The notes under the pieces were generated by a model that did not search any database, was not told the origin of the DNA, and saw only the letters and a program-made list of their open reading frames with translations. Positions 17,838-26,192 of a stretch of DNA of 64,000 nucleotides are shown piece after piece (the first letter of the stretch is position 1; every line of letters begins with the position of its first letter). The stretch covers positions 91,858 through 155,857 of the forward strand of contig NZ_VIWP01000011.1 in the NCBI RefSeq assembly GCF_007829835.1. The letters run 5' to 3'. This stretch comes from Neorhizobium alkalisoli. Lineage in GTDB: Bacteria; Pseudomonadota; Alphaproteobacteria; Rhizobiales; Rhizobiaceae. The position numbers were made by a program, and so were the translations under genes.

Positions 17838-18899
17838 GTGATCAAGCAAATTGATCTTATGTTCCGGACCATGGTGGCGGAACTTCAGCAACGGGCATTC
17901 GATGACGACTGGGCAGACGATTTCCCTCCGTCGGGTAGATTCGTCCCCGTCACAGTCGATGGGCGGCGTTACTGGTATTTCGACCAGCCCGATGGTGAGG
18001 GCGGGCAGAAGCGCCGCTATGTCGGCCCGGCCGACGATCCTTTGATTGCGGAACGTGTCGAGACATTCAAGGGAGAGAAGTCGGACTATAAGGCTCGCCG
18101 CAAGTTCGTTTCGACGCTGACCCGGGAAGCAGGTCTAATCGCGGCCGATCGTTTCACCGGCGATGTCATACAAGGACTTGCCAAGGCAGGTCTTTTCCGG
18201 CTGCGCGGAATTCTTGTCGGCACCGTCGCCTTTCAATGCTACTCGGCATATCTTGGCATCCGGCTGCCATCAGCTGCGATCCTGACAGGAGATGCGGATC
18301 TTGCCCAGGATTTTGCGATCTCCGCCGAAGTAGCAGATTCACTGCCGCCAACTCTTGATCTTTTGAAACAGATTGATCCGACATTTCGGCCCGTGCCGCA
18401 TATCAGCGGTAGTCCTCGATCACATGCTTTCCGGAACCAAACCGGCTATCGGGTCGAATTCTTGACGACGAACAGGGGGGCGGAAGAATATTCGGATACA
18501 CCGGCCAACATGTCGGCTCTCGGTGGCGCTTCGGCCGAGCCGCTGAGATTCATGGATTTCTTGATCCGTGATCCCGTTCGTTCGATCTTGCTACATGGTG
18601 CCGGTATCTCGGTGGTCATCCCTGATCCTTGCAGATATGCAGTCCATAAGCTGATCATTGCCGGTCGTCGCCAAAACGACGCTGGCGGTCAGGCTAAACG
18701 GGACAAGGACCTCAGGCAGGCCGGCATGCTATTCGATGCCCTGCCCGTGACAGGTCACGGGCCGTCGCTTGCTGATGCCTTGGAGGAAGCCTGGGATCGT
18801 GGGCCGGCCTGGAAGTTGGCGATCGCAGAGGCAGCCGAGATCATGCACAAGGAGTATTGGGATACAGTCAATCGGATGGTTGGCGTGCTTGATAGATAA
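17838..18899 (+). CDS. GSU2403-type nucleotidyltransferase fold protein
   Basis: The 353-residue protein matches the GSU2403/NTP_transf_8 family as I recall it: an N-terminal helical part with RRYWYFDQPD and KRRYVGP, then a nucleotidyltransferase-like core around GILVGTVAFQCYSAYLG and ILTGDADLAQD, where the DAD acidic pair could bind metal. The C-terminal half contains PEPLRFMDFLI-like sequence and PCRYAVHKLIIAGRR. The biochemical role of the family is not established. It stands alone at the left edge of the island with an unusual repeat in front of it, and a role in defence or toxin-antitoxin biology is possible but unproven. Confidence 0.75.
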   Translation: MIKQIDLMFRTMVAELQQRAFDDDWADDFPPSGRFVPVTVDGRRYWYFDQPDGEGGQKRRYVGPADDPLIAERVETFKGEKSDYKARRKFVSTLTREAGLIAADRFTGDVIQGLAKAGLFRLRGILVGTVAFQCYSAYLGIRLPSAAILTGDADLAQDFAISAEVADSLPPTLDLLKQIDPTFRPVPHISGSPRSHAFRNQTGYRVEFLTTNRGAEEYSDTPANMSALGGASAEPLRFMDFLIRDPVRSILLHGAGISVVIPDPCRYAVHKLIIAGRRQNDAGGQAKRDKDLRQAGMLFDALPVTGHGPSLADALEEAWDRGPAWKLAIAEAAEIMHKEYWDTVNRMVGVLDR

Positions 18900-19092
18900 G
18901 GTCGGCCTACGCCGGACGGAATAGAGCGCTCAATCTCCACGCATCACGTTCACACCTGTTTATCCTCGGGGCATCGCCATCGACGACATCTGGGACGAGT
19001 CGCAAGAGCTTTATTGCCGATGAAACACTTCAATCAGCGCCGTGTGCACATATTGGGGATAGCAAATCGGGGCGTAGTCTCGCGGCCAATTT

Positions 19093-19422
19093 TCAGCTAC
19101 GTCGGCCTCGCTCCTCTGCTTTATCATCGAAGCCAGGTGGTTTTGTTTTTACCCAACTGACGAACTTCTGGATCGCGGGGTCCTCAAGAATAGCTGAGAT
19201 CGTGGAGAACTTCCTTGCCAACTGGGCGTCCGTGAACGCTGCGTGTATGTGGCTATGGCATATCCGGTGCAAAGGCACCTTGATCTTGCCGCCCTTACTC
19301 TTGGGAACAAGATGGTGGTCCTCGATCTGGTCGCTAGGTATCACCCGCTCGCAAAGCGAGCAGACGACGGGCTCCGGCTCGACATCTTGCGAAACGAAAT
19401 CGTCTCTGAGCTTGCGTGCCAT
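19093..19422 (-). CDS. small HNH endonuclease
   Basis: A 109-residue HNH nuclease. The zinc-type CxxC (CSLC) precedes the catalytic core DHHLVPKSKGG, and the end of the beta-beta-alpha-metal motif is LHRICHSHIHA. Such short stand-alone HNH proteins are common in mobile or defence-rich DNA, but their targets are unknown. It lies between the nucleotidyltransferase and the Fic remnant and has no operon partner. Confidence 0.82.
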   Translation of the reverse strand: MARKLRDDFVSQDVEPEPVVCSLCERVIPSDQIEDHHLVPKSKGGKIKVPLHRICHSHIHAAFTDAQLARKFSTISAILEDPAIQKFVSWVKTKPPGFDDKAEERGRRS

Positions 19423-19636
19423 CGATTGGCGTTTCTATATCGGCTGTCGGACTGTGTGCGCGCCGCTTCGATATACCATCCCCGGCATGCCGACAACACC
19501 AAGCCAGTATCAACAAGGCATTGGCGCCTGCATTGGAATCCGCTCGTGGCTCAGGAGAACCGACCGTAAAATCTCGGGACACTCCCGCGTTTCAGAGACG
19601 TGTGTTTCACAGGAGACCTTTTGCAGACTGGATTGA

Positions 19637-20057
19637 TCACTCTAACCGAGGAGCGCGGTCCGTCGGGAAGTCGAAAACGAGGTCGTAGGCCGTGCTCCGC
19701 CCACCAGCCGCACCTTTGCGCAAGATACCCTTCGCCAACAGATCAGCTATATCGCGATATGCCGTATCCTGCGAGGCGTTCGTCAGCTTCGCCCACTTTG
19801 TCGATGTGAGCTTGCCTTCGCACCTGCCTTCCAGAAGTCGGTTTAGAACCTTTGCTTGCCGCGGATTGAGATCGCGTTCGGCATGCGCCTGCCAGAAATC
19901 ATTCTTCAGCATGACGTTGTCGAGGGTTAGCAGAGCGTCGCCAACGGCATTGCCCAATCGTTCCAGGAACCATTCGATCCAGCTCGTGGTGTCGAGAGCA
20001 TCCTTACGAACTGCAGAGCTTCATAATAGCCGGAGCGCGATCTCTCGATCGCTGCGG
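19637..20057 (-). pseudogene. Fic-family protein, C-terminal remnant
   Basis: Only the C-terminal part of a Fic/DUF4172-type protein remains. The winged-helix end is intact from about 19957 down (RDLNPRQAKVLNRLLEG, LTNASQDTAYRDIADL, GRSTAYDL). Just upstream, SWIEWFLERLG reads in frame without a start, and AAIERSRSGYYEALQ is in another frame, so a frameshift lies near 20015. The catalytic HPFxxGNGR loop and the N-terminal domain are absent, so AMP-transfer activity is lost. The remnant ends next to the hipBA operator. Confidence 0.8.
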
Positions 20058-20096
20058 ACGTGGCGACGCCGCGCGGCGTCTGCAAACGTCATGAAT

Positions 20097-20142
20097 GATA
20101 AATAAACGGATCATATAGTGCAAAATGATCCGTTTATTTATC
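20097..20142. promoter_or_regulatory. 18-bp perfect inverted repeat, probable HipB operator
   Basis: The arms 20097-20114 and 20125-20142 are perfectly complementary over 18 bases around a 10-base spacer (ATAGTGCAAA). The inner arm ends read GGATCAT and ATGATCC, reminiscent of the GGATA/TATCC half sites bound by HipB elsewhere. It lies about 70 bases before hipB, and a TTGACT at 20150 could be a -35 element just downstream. Autoregulation by the HipAB complex is the likely role. Confidence 0.65.
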
Positions 20143-20212
20143 TTTCCTTTTGACTGGAAGAGACGATTTTGCTAGTTCAGCCGTCAGTCCTAAGATGACC
20201 GGAAGGATAGAG

Positions 20213-20530
20213 ATGATGGCGCGCTCTGAGTCAGATGCGCTGCTGGATATCGGCCAATTGCTGAAGGCTACCCGCAAGGTCAAGCGATTGACCCAGGAGC
20301 AGGTTGCCGACATGGCGGGGATATCGCGTCCCCGCTATCGCGAGATCGAAGCCGGAAGCAGCGCCGCGCGTACGACGACCTTGATCAACATCGCCCGTGC
20401 TCTCGGGCTCGAGCTGATGCTCATCCCGCAGGCGATGGTGCCGGCCGTCGATGCTTTGCTGCGGCCGCACGACGATCTCGATGATCTTCCGGCATTCGTT
20501 GCACATCCAGACGGTGATCTTGGTGCCTAA
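20213..20530 (+). CDS. hipB: HipB-like antitoxin / XRE transcriptional regulator
   Basis: Helix-turn-helix protein of about 105 residues that should neutralise and co-repress with the adjacent HipA kinase. The XRE domain is clear: LLKATRKVKRLTQEQVADMAGISRPRYREIEAG and the helix TTLINIARALGLELML. The ATG at 20213 is six bases after GGAAGG; the frame is open further upstream. The stop overlaps the start region of hipA, the normal coupled arrangement. A long palindrome lies upstream. Confidence 0.85.
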   Translation: MMARSESDALLDIGQLLKATRKVKRLTQEQVADMAGISRPRYREIEAGSSAARTTTLINIARALGLELMLIPQAMVPAVDALLRPHDDLDDLPAFVAHPDGDLGA

Positions 20531-21776
20531 GGCTTTTCCCAATCCGAGATCCATCTCGTCACTCAACGTGCTGATGAACGACGTGAAGGTCGGCACGATC
20601 GTACGGACGCCCGGTGATTTCAACGCATTCAGCTTCGAGGATAGCTATCGCGCGACAGGTGGAGTTCCCATCGTGAGCCTGTCTTTTCGCGCAGCCAGCG
20701 GCGGCTTGCGCAAAGACCCGAAGCCTGTTGCAAGAGCCTTGCCGGCGTTCTTTGCCAATCTTCTCCCAGAGGACAAATTGCGCGAGGCGATGGAGAAGCA
20801 CCACGCGGGCAGCGTTCGCGCCGGAAACGATTTCGATCTGCTTGTCGCACTCGGGGCGGACCTGCCGGGGGCCGTCCGCGTCGTCCCGAGCGACGGAATG
20901 GTGGCGGATCTCGACGATATGCCTACTCCAAAACCGAAAGCACGGTTTTCGCTTGCCGGCGTGCAGATGAAGCTCTCGGTGATCAAGAATACGGGCAAGG
21001 GCGGCGGATTGACCCTGCCACTTGGCGATGAGCAGGGTTCGTATATCGCCAAGTTTCCGTCCACTTCATTTCCCGGCGTGTCGGAAAACGAATATGCTAA
21101 TCTTGCCTTGGCAGAAGCGATCGGCATGGAGGTGCCGGAACGGGAACTTGTCGAGCAATCGGAGTTCGAAGGCATCCCGAAAGAGTTCGAGACGCTGTCG
21201 GATGGCAAAGTCCTGCTCGTCAAACGCTTCGATCGTGGCGCCCATGGTGAACGGATCCATATCGAGGACTTCGCCCAGGTCTTCGGCGTCAATCCTTCCC
21301 GGAAGTATGAAGGAGCCGCCTATCATGATATCGCTGCGGCCTTGAATGTTGCCGTGTCGTCGGCCGCCGCTCTTGAGTTCGTCCGCCGATTGGCTCTGGC
21401 TGCCTTGACGGGCAATGGCGACATGCACCTGAAAAATTGGTCATTGATCTATCGAGGTGCTGGCGACAAACCGGATTTCGCACCTGTCTATGACGTGCTC
21501 TCGACGATCCCGTACATCCCGTCGGACGCCATGGCTCTGTCGCTCGCCGGCGAGCGTGCTTTCAAGGCGTTGAACGTACCGCGATGGAAAGCCTTCGCCA
21601 ATCGCGCACGACTGCCGGAAGCCGCAGTCCTCAAGGCGGTGGTCGACACGGTCGAACGCGTGGACAAATTCTGGTGGTCGCTGCCGGAACGCGACGTCGT
21701 TCCGGCAAAGGTTCTCGAGCGTATGAATACACATATACGGTTGATGGCACCGATCCTCAGCACGTGTGCGAACTGA
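20523..21776 (+). CDS. hipA: HipA-family serine/threonine kinase toxin
   Basis: Toxin kinase of about 417 residues; in E. coli HipA phosphorylates glutamyl-tRNA synthetase and stops growth. The N-terminal subdomain has LNVLMNDVKVGTI and LPAFFANLLPED. The kinase core has FSLAGVQMKLS, YIAKFPST with its lysine, LLVKRFDR, the catalytic GNGDMHLKNWS (Asp and Asn) and APVYDVLST (metal Asp). All key residues appear intact. The start may be GTG at 20523 or 20514, overlapping hipB by about 8-17 bases. Confidence 0.88.
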   Translation: MPKAFPNPRSISSLNVLMNDVKVGTIVRTPGDFNAFSFEDSYRATGGVPIVSLSFRAASGGLRKDPKPVARALPAFFANLLPEDKLREAMEKHHAGSVRAGNDFDLLVALGADLPGAVRVVPSDGMVADLDDMPTPKPKARFSLAGVQMKLSVIKNTGKGGGLTLPLGDEQGSYIAKFPSTSFPGVSENEYANLALAEAIGMEVPERELVEQSEFEGIPKEFETLSDGKVLLVKRFDRGAHGERIHIEDFAQVFGVNPSRKYEGAAYHDIAAALNVAVSSAAALEFVRRLALAALTGNGDMHLKNWSLIYRGAGDKPDFAPVYDVLSTIPYIPSDAMALSLAGERAFKALNVPRWKAFANRARLPEAAVLKAVVDTVERVDKFWWSLPERDVVPAKVLERMNTHIRLMAPILSTCAN

Positions 21777-21807
21777 GCAGCCGGCGGCGAGATGACAAAC
21801 AGCCGTC

Positions 21808-22705
21808 CTAGCCTGCTCGCCAGTTTTCCTGGCGCATCTTCACGCGTTGCCAGAGACCGTCGTTTATAATCCGGAGCGACGGTACCTCTTGGACGACATG
21901 ATGCTCGGCGGCGTTCTCGCGAGACACCCGACGTTCAGTGGCGGGATTTTTCCGATAGGCAAGGCGGCTGAAGACGATCCGCCCGATATAGGCCTGATTG
22001 TTCAGAATCCCGCTGCCACGATTACGATGACCGCGGATTGCGGTACCCTGCCATTGTCGGCCGCGCGGACCAGGCACCCCGCGTGCATTGAGCTCGTCGG
22101 CAATTTTTACCGGACTTTAGGCCCTCGGCATATCGCTCGAAAATCCAGATGATGGTGGCCGCCTCATCGGCGTCGATGGAGCGCAGCCCGCGTACGGGCT
22201 CGCCGTTTTCGTCGAATTCCCGCCTTATCCTGTAACCGTAACAGATGCCCCCGGGCACTCGGCCATGCTTGGCGACGGTCTTCATACCCTCGCGCGTCCG
22301 ATAACGAACCTGTTCCAGCACTTCCTGACTGAGCACCGCCCGTAGCCCCAGTTCCATCGATGACACCGCGGCACCACCGTGAACTGTCCAGAGCTCGACA
22401 TCATGAAATTGCAGGATCTTGAGGATACGGGCGCTGTGCTCCAGATCGCGAGACAGGCGATCAAGGGTCAGGCAGAGGAAAACGTCATAGGCGCCGGCAT
22501 TTGACTTCGCCAACGCGGCCTGAAGGCCAGGCCTCGTCTCGAATGATGAGCCGCTGACACCGGCATCAACGAAAGTATCGGCCAAATACCAGCCTTGCCG
22601 AAGGACGAAATCCTTTCCGAGATCGACCTGTGTTTCGATCGAGGCAGGGTTCTGTTGATCTGTTGAATAACGCGCGTAGAGCACGACGCGCTTGGGGGCA
22701 TGCAT
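21808..22705 (-). pseudogene. large serine recombinase, frameshifted and truncated
   Basis: Resolvase/invertase-type site-specific recombinase. The N-terminal catalytic domain is good: VVLYARYSTDQQNPASIETQ with the nucleophilic Ser, and LTLDRLSRDLEH. The Recombinase domain continues to YAEGLKSGK and then breaks. Adding one base in the run at 22104-22108 leaves the frame; removing one T restores KIADELNARGVPGPRG and NNQAYIGRIVFSR in the next frame. The protein then stops at 21808 without the zinc ribbon and C-terminal coiled coil, right next to the end of hipA. It is very likely inactive. Confidence 0.85.
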
Positions 22706-22756
22706 AATGACCGATCTCCCTGGTTTGAATCGCAATCACCATGGTAGAGATCGAGT

Positions 22757-23668
22757 ATGGGATTCGGGGTTTTCATTCACCGCACAGATTCGATCTATGA
22801 CGACAGCCCGGCTGAGCAATATCAGTTTCCGAGCCAGTATCTTGGGCGTGTCCAGGCCTGCGTCGGAGACTGGATCATCTATTACGAGCCCCGAAAAGTG
22901 GCAGCGACGCGTGGATATTTCGCGGTTGCCAAAGTCGCACAGATCATTCCGGATCCCAAAGCACCCGGAATGTATCTGGCTCTGATCGAGCCCGGCAGCT
23001 ATCTCGATTTCGTCAACCCCGTTCCCTTCAGCGGGCAAGACGGCGTGATCGAGCGCGGAGTTCTGAATGACCAAGGACGGATTTCAGGACGTGCGCAGGC
23101 TGCGGTGCGGCCGATCTCAGCAGCGGATTTCAATCGCATTCTGTCGATCGGACTGGCGGAAGATCACCTTGAGTTGCCGCGATCTGGGGAAGCGGCAGTG
23201 ACGTCGCAACCGGATGGGTTTTCGGACGGTGTGCAGGCTCCATTTACGTTCGAGCAGGAGAGGACGCGAGTTATGCAGCTCTCGTCACGTATTGTTCGCG
23301 ATCGCCTGTTCCGTCGGCTGATTTTGCAAGCCTACGACAAGCGATGCGCCGTAACGGGCTTGAAGCTGATCAATGGCGGAGGCCGGGCCGAAGTCGACGC
23401 TGCTCATATTCGCCCGGTTGAAGCGAATGGTCCGGACATCTTGTCGAACGGCATCGCCTTGTCGGGAACGGCGCATTGGATGTTCGACCGCGGTCTCATC
23501 GGTTTATCGGACGATCTTGAGATCCTTGTCTCGCGCTACGCAAACGACCGCGACAGTATCCGGGGCCTCATAAACAGTACTGGAAAGGCAATCGGGCCAG
23601 CACGTATTCACGAGCGCCCGCATCCACAGTTTTTACAATGGCATCGTGAAAATACCTTCAAACATTAG
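22757..23668 (+). CDS. HNH endonuclease with N-terminal uncharacterised domain
   Basis: A 303-residue protein. The C-terminal third carries an HNH_2-type nuclease with RDRLFRRLILQAYDKRCAVTGL, DAAHIRPVEANGPDILSNGIAL and HWMFDRGLIGL. The N-terminal part (FPSQYLGRV, GDWIIYYEPRKVAATRGYFAVAKV) looks like a PUA/EVE-type or DNA-recognition fold, by appearance only. This layout is seen in restriction-like proteins. It is divergent from the broken serine recombinase with only about 50 bases between them. Confidence 0.8.
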   Translation: MGFGVFIHRTDSIYDDSPAEQYQFPSQYLGRVQACVGDWIIYYEPRKVAATRGYFAVAKVAQIIPDPKAPGMYLALIEPGSYLDFVNPVPFSGQDGVIERGVLNDQGRISGRAQAAVRPISAADFNRILSIGLAEDHLELPRSGEAAVTSQPDGFSDGVQAPFTFEQERTRVMQLSSRIVRDRLFRRLILQAYDKRCAVTGLKLINGGGRAEVDAAHIRPVEANGPDILSNGIALSGTAHWMFDRGLIGLSDDLEILVSRYANDRDSIRGLINSTGKAIGPARIHERPHPQFLQWHRENTFKH

Positions 23669-23772
23669 CATGCCGATGGTTCAGACCCTTTCAAGAGCTT
23701 TAAACCATGAGAAATGGGCTGCCTCGCTCTGGAACGGAGCAAAAAAATCTAGCCAATGCTCGAATATGCCGT

Positions 23773-24087
23773 TCACTTCACTGCGGCGGTCGATCCCCTG
23801 TCGGCTTTCAAAACAAGATTTAGCCTGTAACCAAGTGCGTCAGCCACCTTTGCGATCGTCCCGAACTCTGGATTGCCATCCCCACTTAATGCCCGGTAGA
23901 GAGCAGGTCGTGTAAGTCCGGTATTCCGAGAAAGATCTGACATACCGCGCGCGCGCGCGACAACACCAAGAGCGCGAGCAATATGGTTTGCGTCTCCATC
24001 TTCGCTGGCAGCTAGAAGATATTCCGCAATCGCTTCCTCACTTCCAAGGAATTCGGCGGAGTCATACTCAAATGTCTCAAGTGGCAT
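23773..24087 (-). CDS. addiction-module antidote (HTH antitoxin)
   Basis: A 104-residue antitoxin of the COG3636 type, DNA-binding and expected to bind the toxin encoded just upstream. It has the leader GSEEAIAEYLLAASEDGD, then an HTH with ARARGMSDLSRNTGLTRPALYRALSGDGNPEFGTIAKV and GYRLNLV. It lies four bases after the toxin gene, toxin first as is typical for this subgroup. Confidence 0.85.
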   Translation of the reverse strand: MPLETFEYDSAEFLGSEEAIAEYLLAASEDGDANHIARALGVVARARGMSDLSRNTGLTRPALYRALSGDGNPEFGTIAKVADALGYRLNLVLKADRGSTAAVK

Positions 24088-24091
24088 ACGA

Positions 24092-24388
24092 TTACTCCTT
24101 CAATTGCTGTGCCAGTTTTTTAGCTAATCGAATGTCTTTGTCTTGGGTACTCTTGTCACCAACACAGAGAAGAACATAGACGACCAACCCGTCCCGGACG
24201 AAATAGACCCGATAACCAGGTCCATAATTAATGCGGAGTTCGCTCACGCCTTCGCCTACTGGCCTTACATCCCCAGGATTTCCTGCGGCGAGACGGTCAA
24301 CGCGGTCGGCAATTCGAGCTTGTGCGCGAAAGTCCTTTAGCGTTTTGATCCAGTCCGCATAATCACGGGTGCGCCTAATCGTGAACAT
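24092..24388 (-). CDS. RelE/HigB-like toxin (addiction module killer protein)
   Basis: A 98-residue toxin of the RelE/ParE superfamily, killer-protein subgroup, predicted to cleave mRNA on ribosomes. The start FTIRRTRDYADWIKTLKD, the central GNPGDVRPVGEGVSELRI and GPGYRVYFV are hallmark segments. It is first in the pair and precedes its antitoxin by four bases. A strong-looking promoter ends only a few bases before the ATG, suggesting a leaderless transcript. Confidence 0.85.
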   Translation of the reverse strand: MFTIRRTRDYADWIKTLKDFRAQARIADRVDRLAAGNPGDVRPVGEGVSELRINYGPGYRVYFVRDGLVVYVLLCVGDKSTQDKDIRLAKKLAQQLKE

Positions 24389-24393
24389 GAATA

Positions 24394-24422
24394 TATGTAA
24401 TCTATAGGGGACAGAATATCAA
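24394..24422 (-). promoter_or_regulatory. promoter of the toxin-antitoxin pair
   Basis: On the minus strand TTGATA (24417-24422) and TACATA (24394-24399) are separated by exactly 17 bases. The -10 box ends five bases before the toxin ATG, so transcription would start at or next to the start codon. Confidence 0.5.
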
Positions 24423-24624
24423 GTCGGTGGTTATCCGGGAATATGGCAGTTTGAGGCTTTTGGCCTGAGTGTGGTTAGCCAAATGATTAAATAGGTTCAA
24501 TCTTCATCACATCACGGCGACCACTCTGCTTTTGCTCTGGCTGTCCGCACGCGTTTTGGCCCTTTCGGGCGGCCTAAAGTCGGCCATTCCAAGGGGAAAA
24601 TTGCAGCAAATATAACTGATCTGG

Positions 24625-24658
24625 CCAACGGGTCGGCGGTTCGTATCCGTTCAAGAGC
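24625..24658 (+). repeat. tRNA-3'-end-like repeat, right copy (candidate att site)
   Basis: Direct repeat of the sequence at 17542-17574. Here GGCGG TTCGTAT CCGTT can fold as a T-arm with two wobble pairs, and GTTCAAGAGC follows. It lies right after the toxin-antitoxin pair and before the diguanylate cyclase. Confidence 0.45.
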
Positions 24659-24684
24659 GCTCTCGTCCAAAACGCTACATCAAA

Positions 24685-25899
24685 TCAGGACGCCCCCATC
24701 GCCACTACCCGCATCTGATGATGCAAGGGATCGGCTGAAGGGTGCAGCAGCAATTCGTTTGGCCGTGCGGTCTCAACGCGATTCCGCCCAAGGGCTTTCG
24801 CCCGGTAGAGCGCGCCATCGGCGCTTGCAAGCATCCCGGCGAGGTCGCTGCAATCCGGTGCAGCAAGGCCGATGCTGACGGTAGCCGCGGTTTTCAAACC
24901 CTCTGCCCGAGCCGCTGCTTCGGCGAACCGGCTTGCGATCGCCGAGCCGCGATGGAGAGCCTGGGAATGGTCGCAGCGAGGCAGAAGCGCAGCGAATTCT
25001 TCACCACCCAGCCGGACAATAAGCGCGTCGGGCCCCGCTTCTTCGCGGGCGGTTTCGGCGAACAGCTGCAGAACCTTATCTCCGGTTGGATGTCCATGAC
25101 GGTCGTTGATCGCCTTGAAGTGGTCGATGTCGAAGGCGAGCAGGGAGACGGGGTCACCATGCCGCTCCCTGAGTATCCGATCTGCCTGCTCAAAAAAGGC
25201 GTGACGGTTTGCAAGCCCAGTCAACTGATCGGTTTGTGACATGTGGAGCAGGCGGAGCTTTTCCTCCTCTCGAATAATCATCAGAAAGGACATCGGCATC
25301 GCTACCGAGTACAGGACGGCCTCGTACATCGTCGCCTTCCCGACGATGGAGATAATATCCTGCCCGTACCACTGGAGGAGAATAGGGGCTATGAACGCCC
25401 GGCCAAGGTAGAACACGGCATGGACGGCCGAAATCGATACTGCGATCGGACGTGAGCGCAATTGCTGGACCGTGCGGCTGCGCAGAAGTATCCATGCTGT
25501 CAGGCCGCAGGTCAGCGCGATGGGGATAGACGAGACATGGTTCCAGAAGGCGGCCGGGAAGTGCGTACCAGCGATCGTCCAGGCGATGGCTACGAAGCTC
25601 AACGCTGCGACGGACGGCCTGAAATACCATTGACCGTTGAGGCCGGCTATGGCGTTAAGGACCAAAAGGTAGCCCAACATCATCAGGATGTTGACCGCCC
25701 CCATGCCGAGCGCGACCGGAAAGTGGCTGCGGTTCATTTCAAGCACGCACCCGAGAACGAACGCGAAGAGTGCCGCGGCCAGAACACCGAGCACACGTGC
25801 GCGACCTGGATGTGCCTGCCTTTCCCAAAGGAGCAGCGACGCTGACACCAGCAGCGTTCCGACGGTTAAGTACCAGAGGGTTTGTAAATCGATCTGCAT
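24685..25899 (-). CDS. membrane diguanylate cyclase (GGDEF)
   Basis: Makes cyclic di-GMP from two GTP. The N-terminal half (about residues 1-215) has six or seven hydrophobic helices and no extended periplasmic domain. The GGDEF domain follows, with TDQLTGLANRHAFFE, FDIDHFKAINDRHGH and the active site RLGGEEF. The product-inhibition RxxD motif is not at its usual place, so feedback control may be weak. The gene stands alone at the right edge of the island. Confidence 0.9.
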   Translation of the reverse strand: MQIDLQTLWYLTVGTLLVSASLLLWERQAHPGRARVLGVLAAALFAFVLGCVLEMNRSHFPVALGMGAVNILMMLGYLLVLNAIAGLNGQWYFRPSVAALSFVAIAWTIAGTHFPAAFWNHVSSIPIALTCGLTAWILLRSRTVQQLRSRPIAVSISAVHAVFYLGRAFIAPILLQWYGQDIISIVGKATMYEAVLYSVAMPMSFLMIIREEEKLRLLHMSQTDQLTGLANRHAFFEQADRILRERHGDPVSLLAFDIDHFKAINDRHGHPTGDKVLQLFAETAREEAGPDALIVRLGGEEFAALLPRCDHSQALHRGSAIASRFAEAAARAEGLKTAATVSIGLAAPDCSDLAGMLASADGALYRAKALGRNRVETARPNELLLHPSADPLHHQMRVVAMGAS

Positions 25900-26192
25900 T
25901 GCTTTCCCTGCCTTACGTCAAAGCCTACAGGGTGGTCTTTACAAGGTTCTTTAAGTCGCCTCTGATATCGCCGATATGGTTGGCGTAACGTTAAGCGTGC
26001 TGTTGAGTGCCGGCGTCAAATCGAGGGATGCGTTCCGCGAAAGGGCTTGCCGGCCGATCGAATGCGACTGTAGCTGCAGCGGGCTGTGTCCTGAACTTCT
26101 TCCGAATTTCGATAGAGGCCGTTGCATCGTTAAAGCGCTCCCCAATCTTGGACCAGGGAACACCTTGATGCGTGATGAAGCACCGGCGGGTT

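Noticed and set aside
24600..24664. Possible complete tRNA gene around the right repeat
   Set aside because: Only a T-arm-like part is present; no D-arm, anticodon arm or paired acceptor stem.
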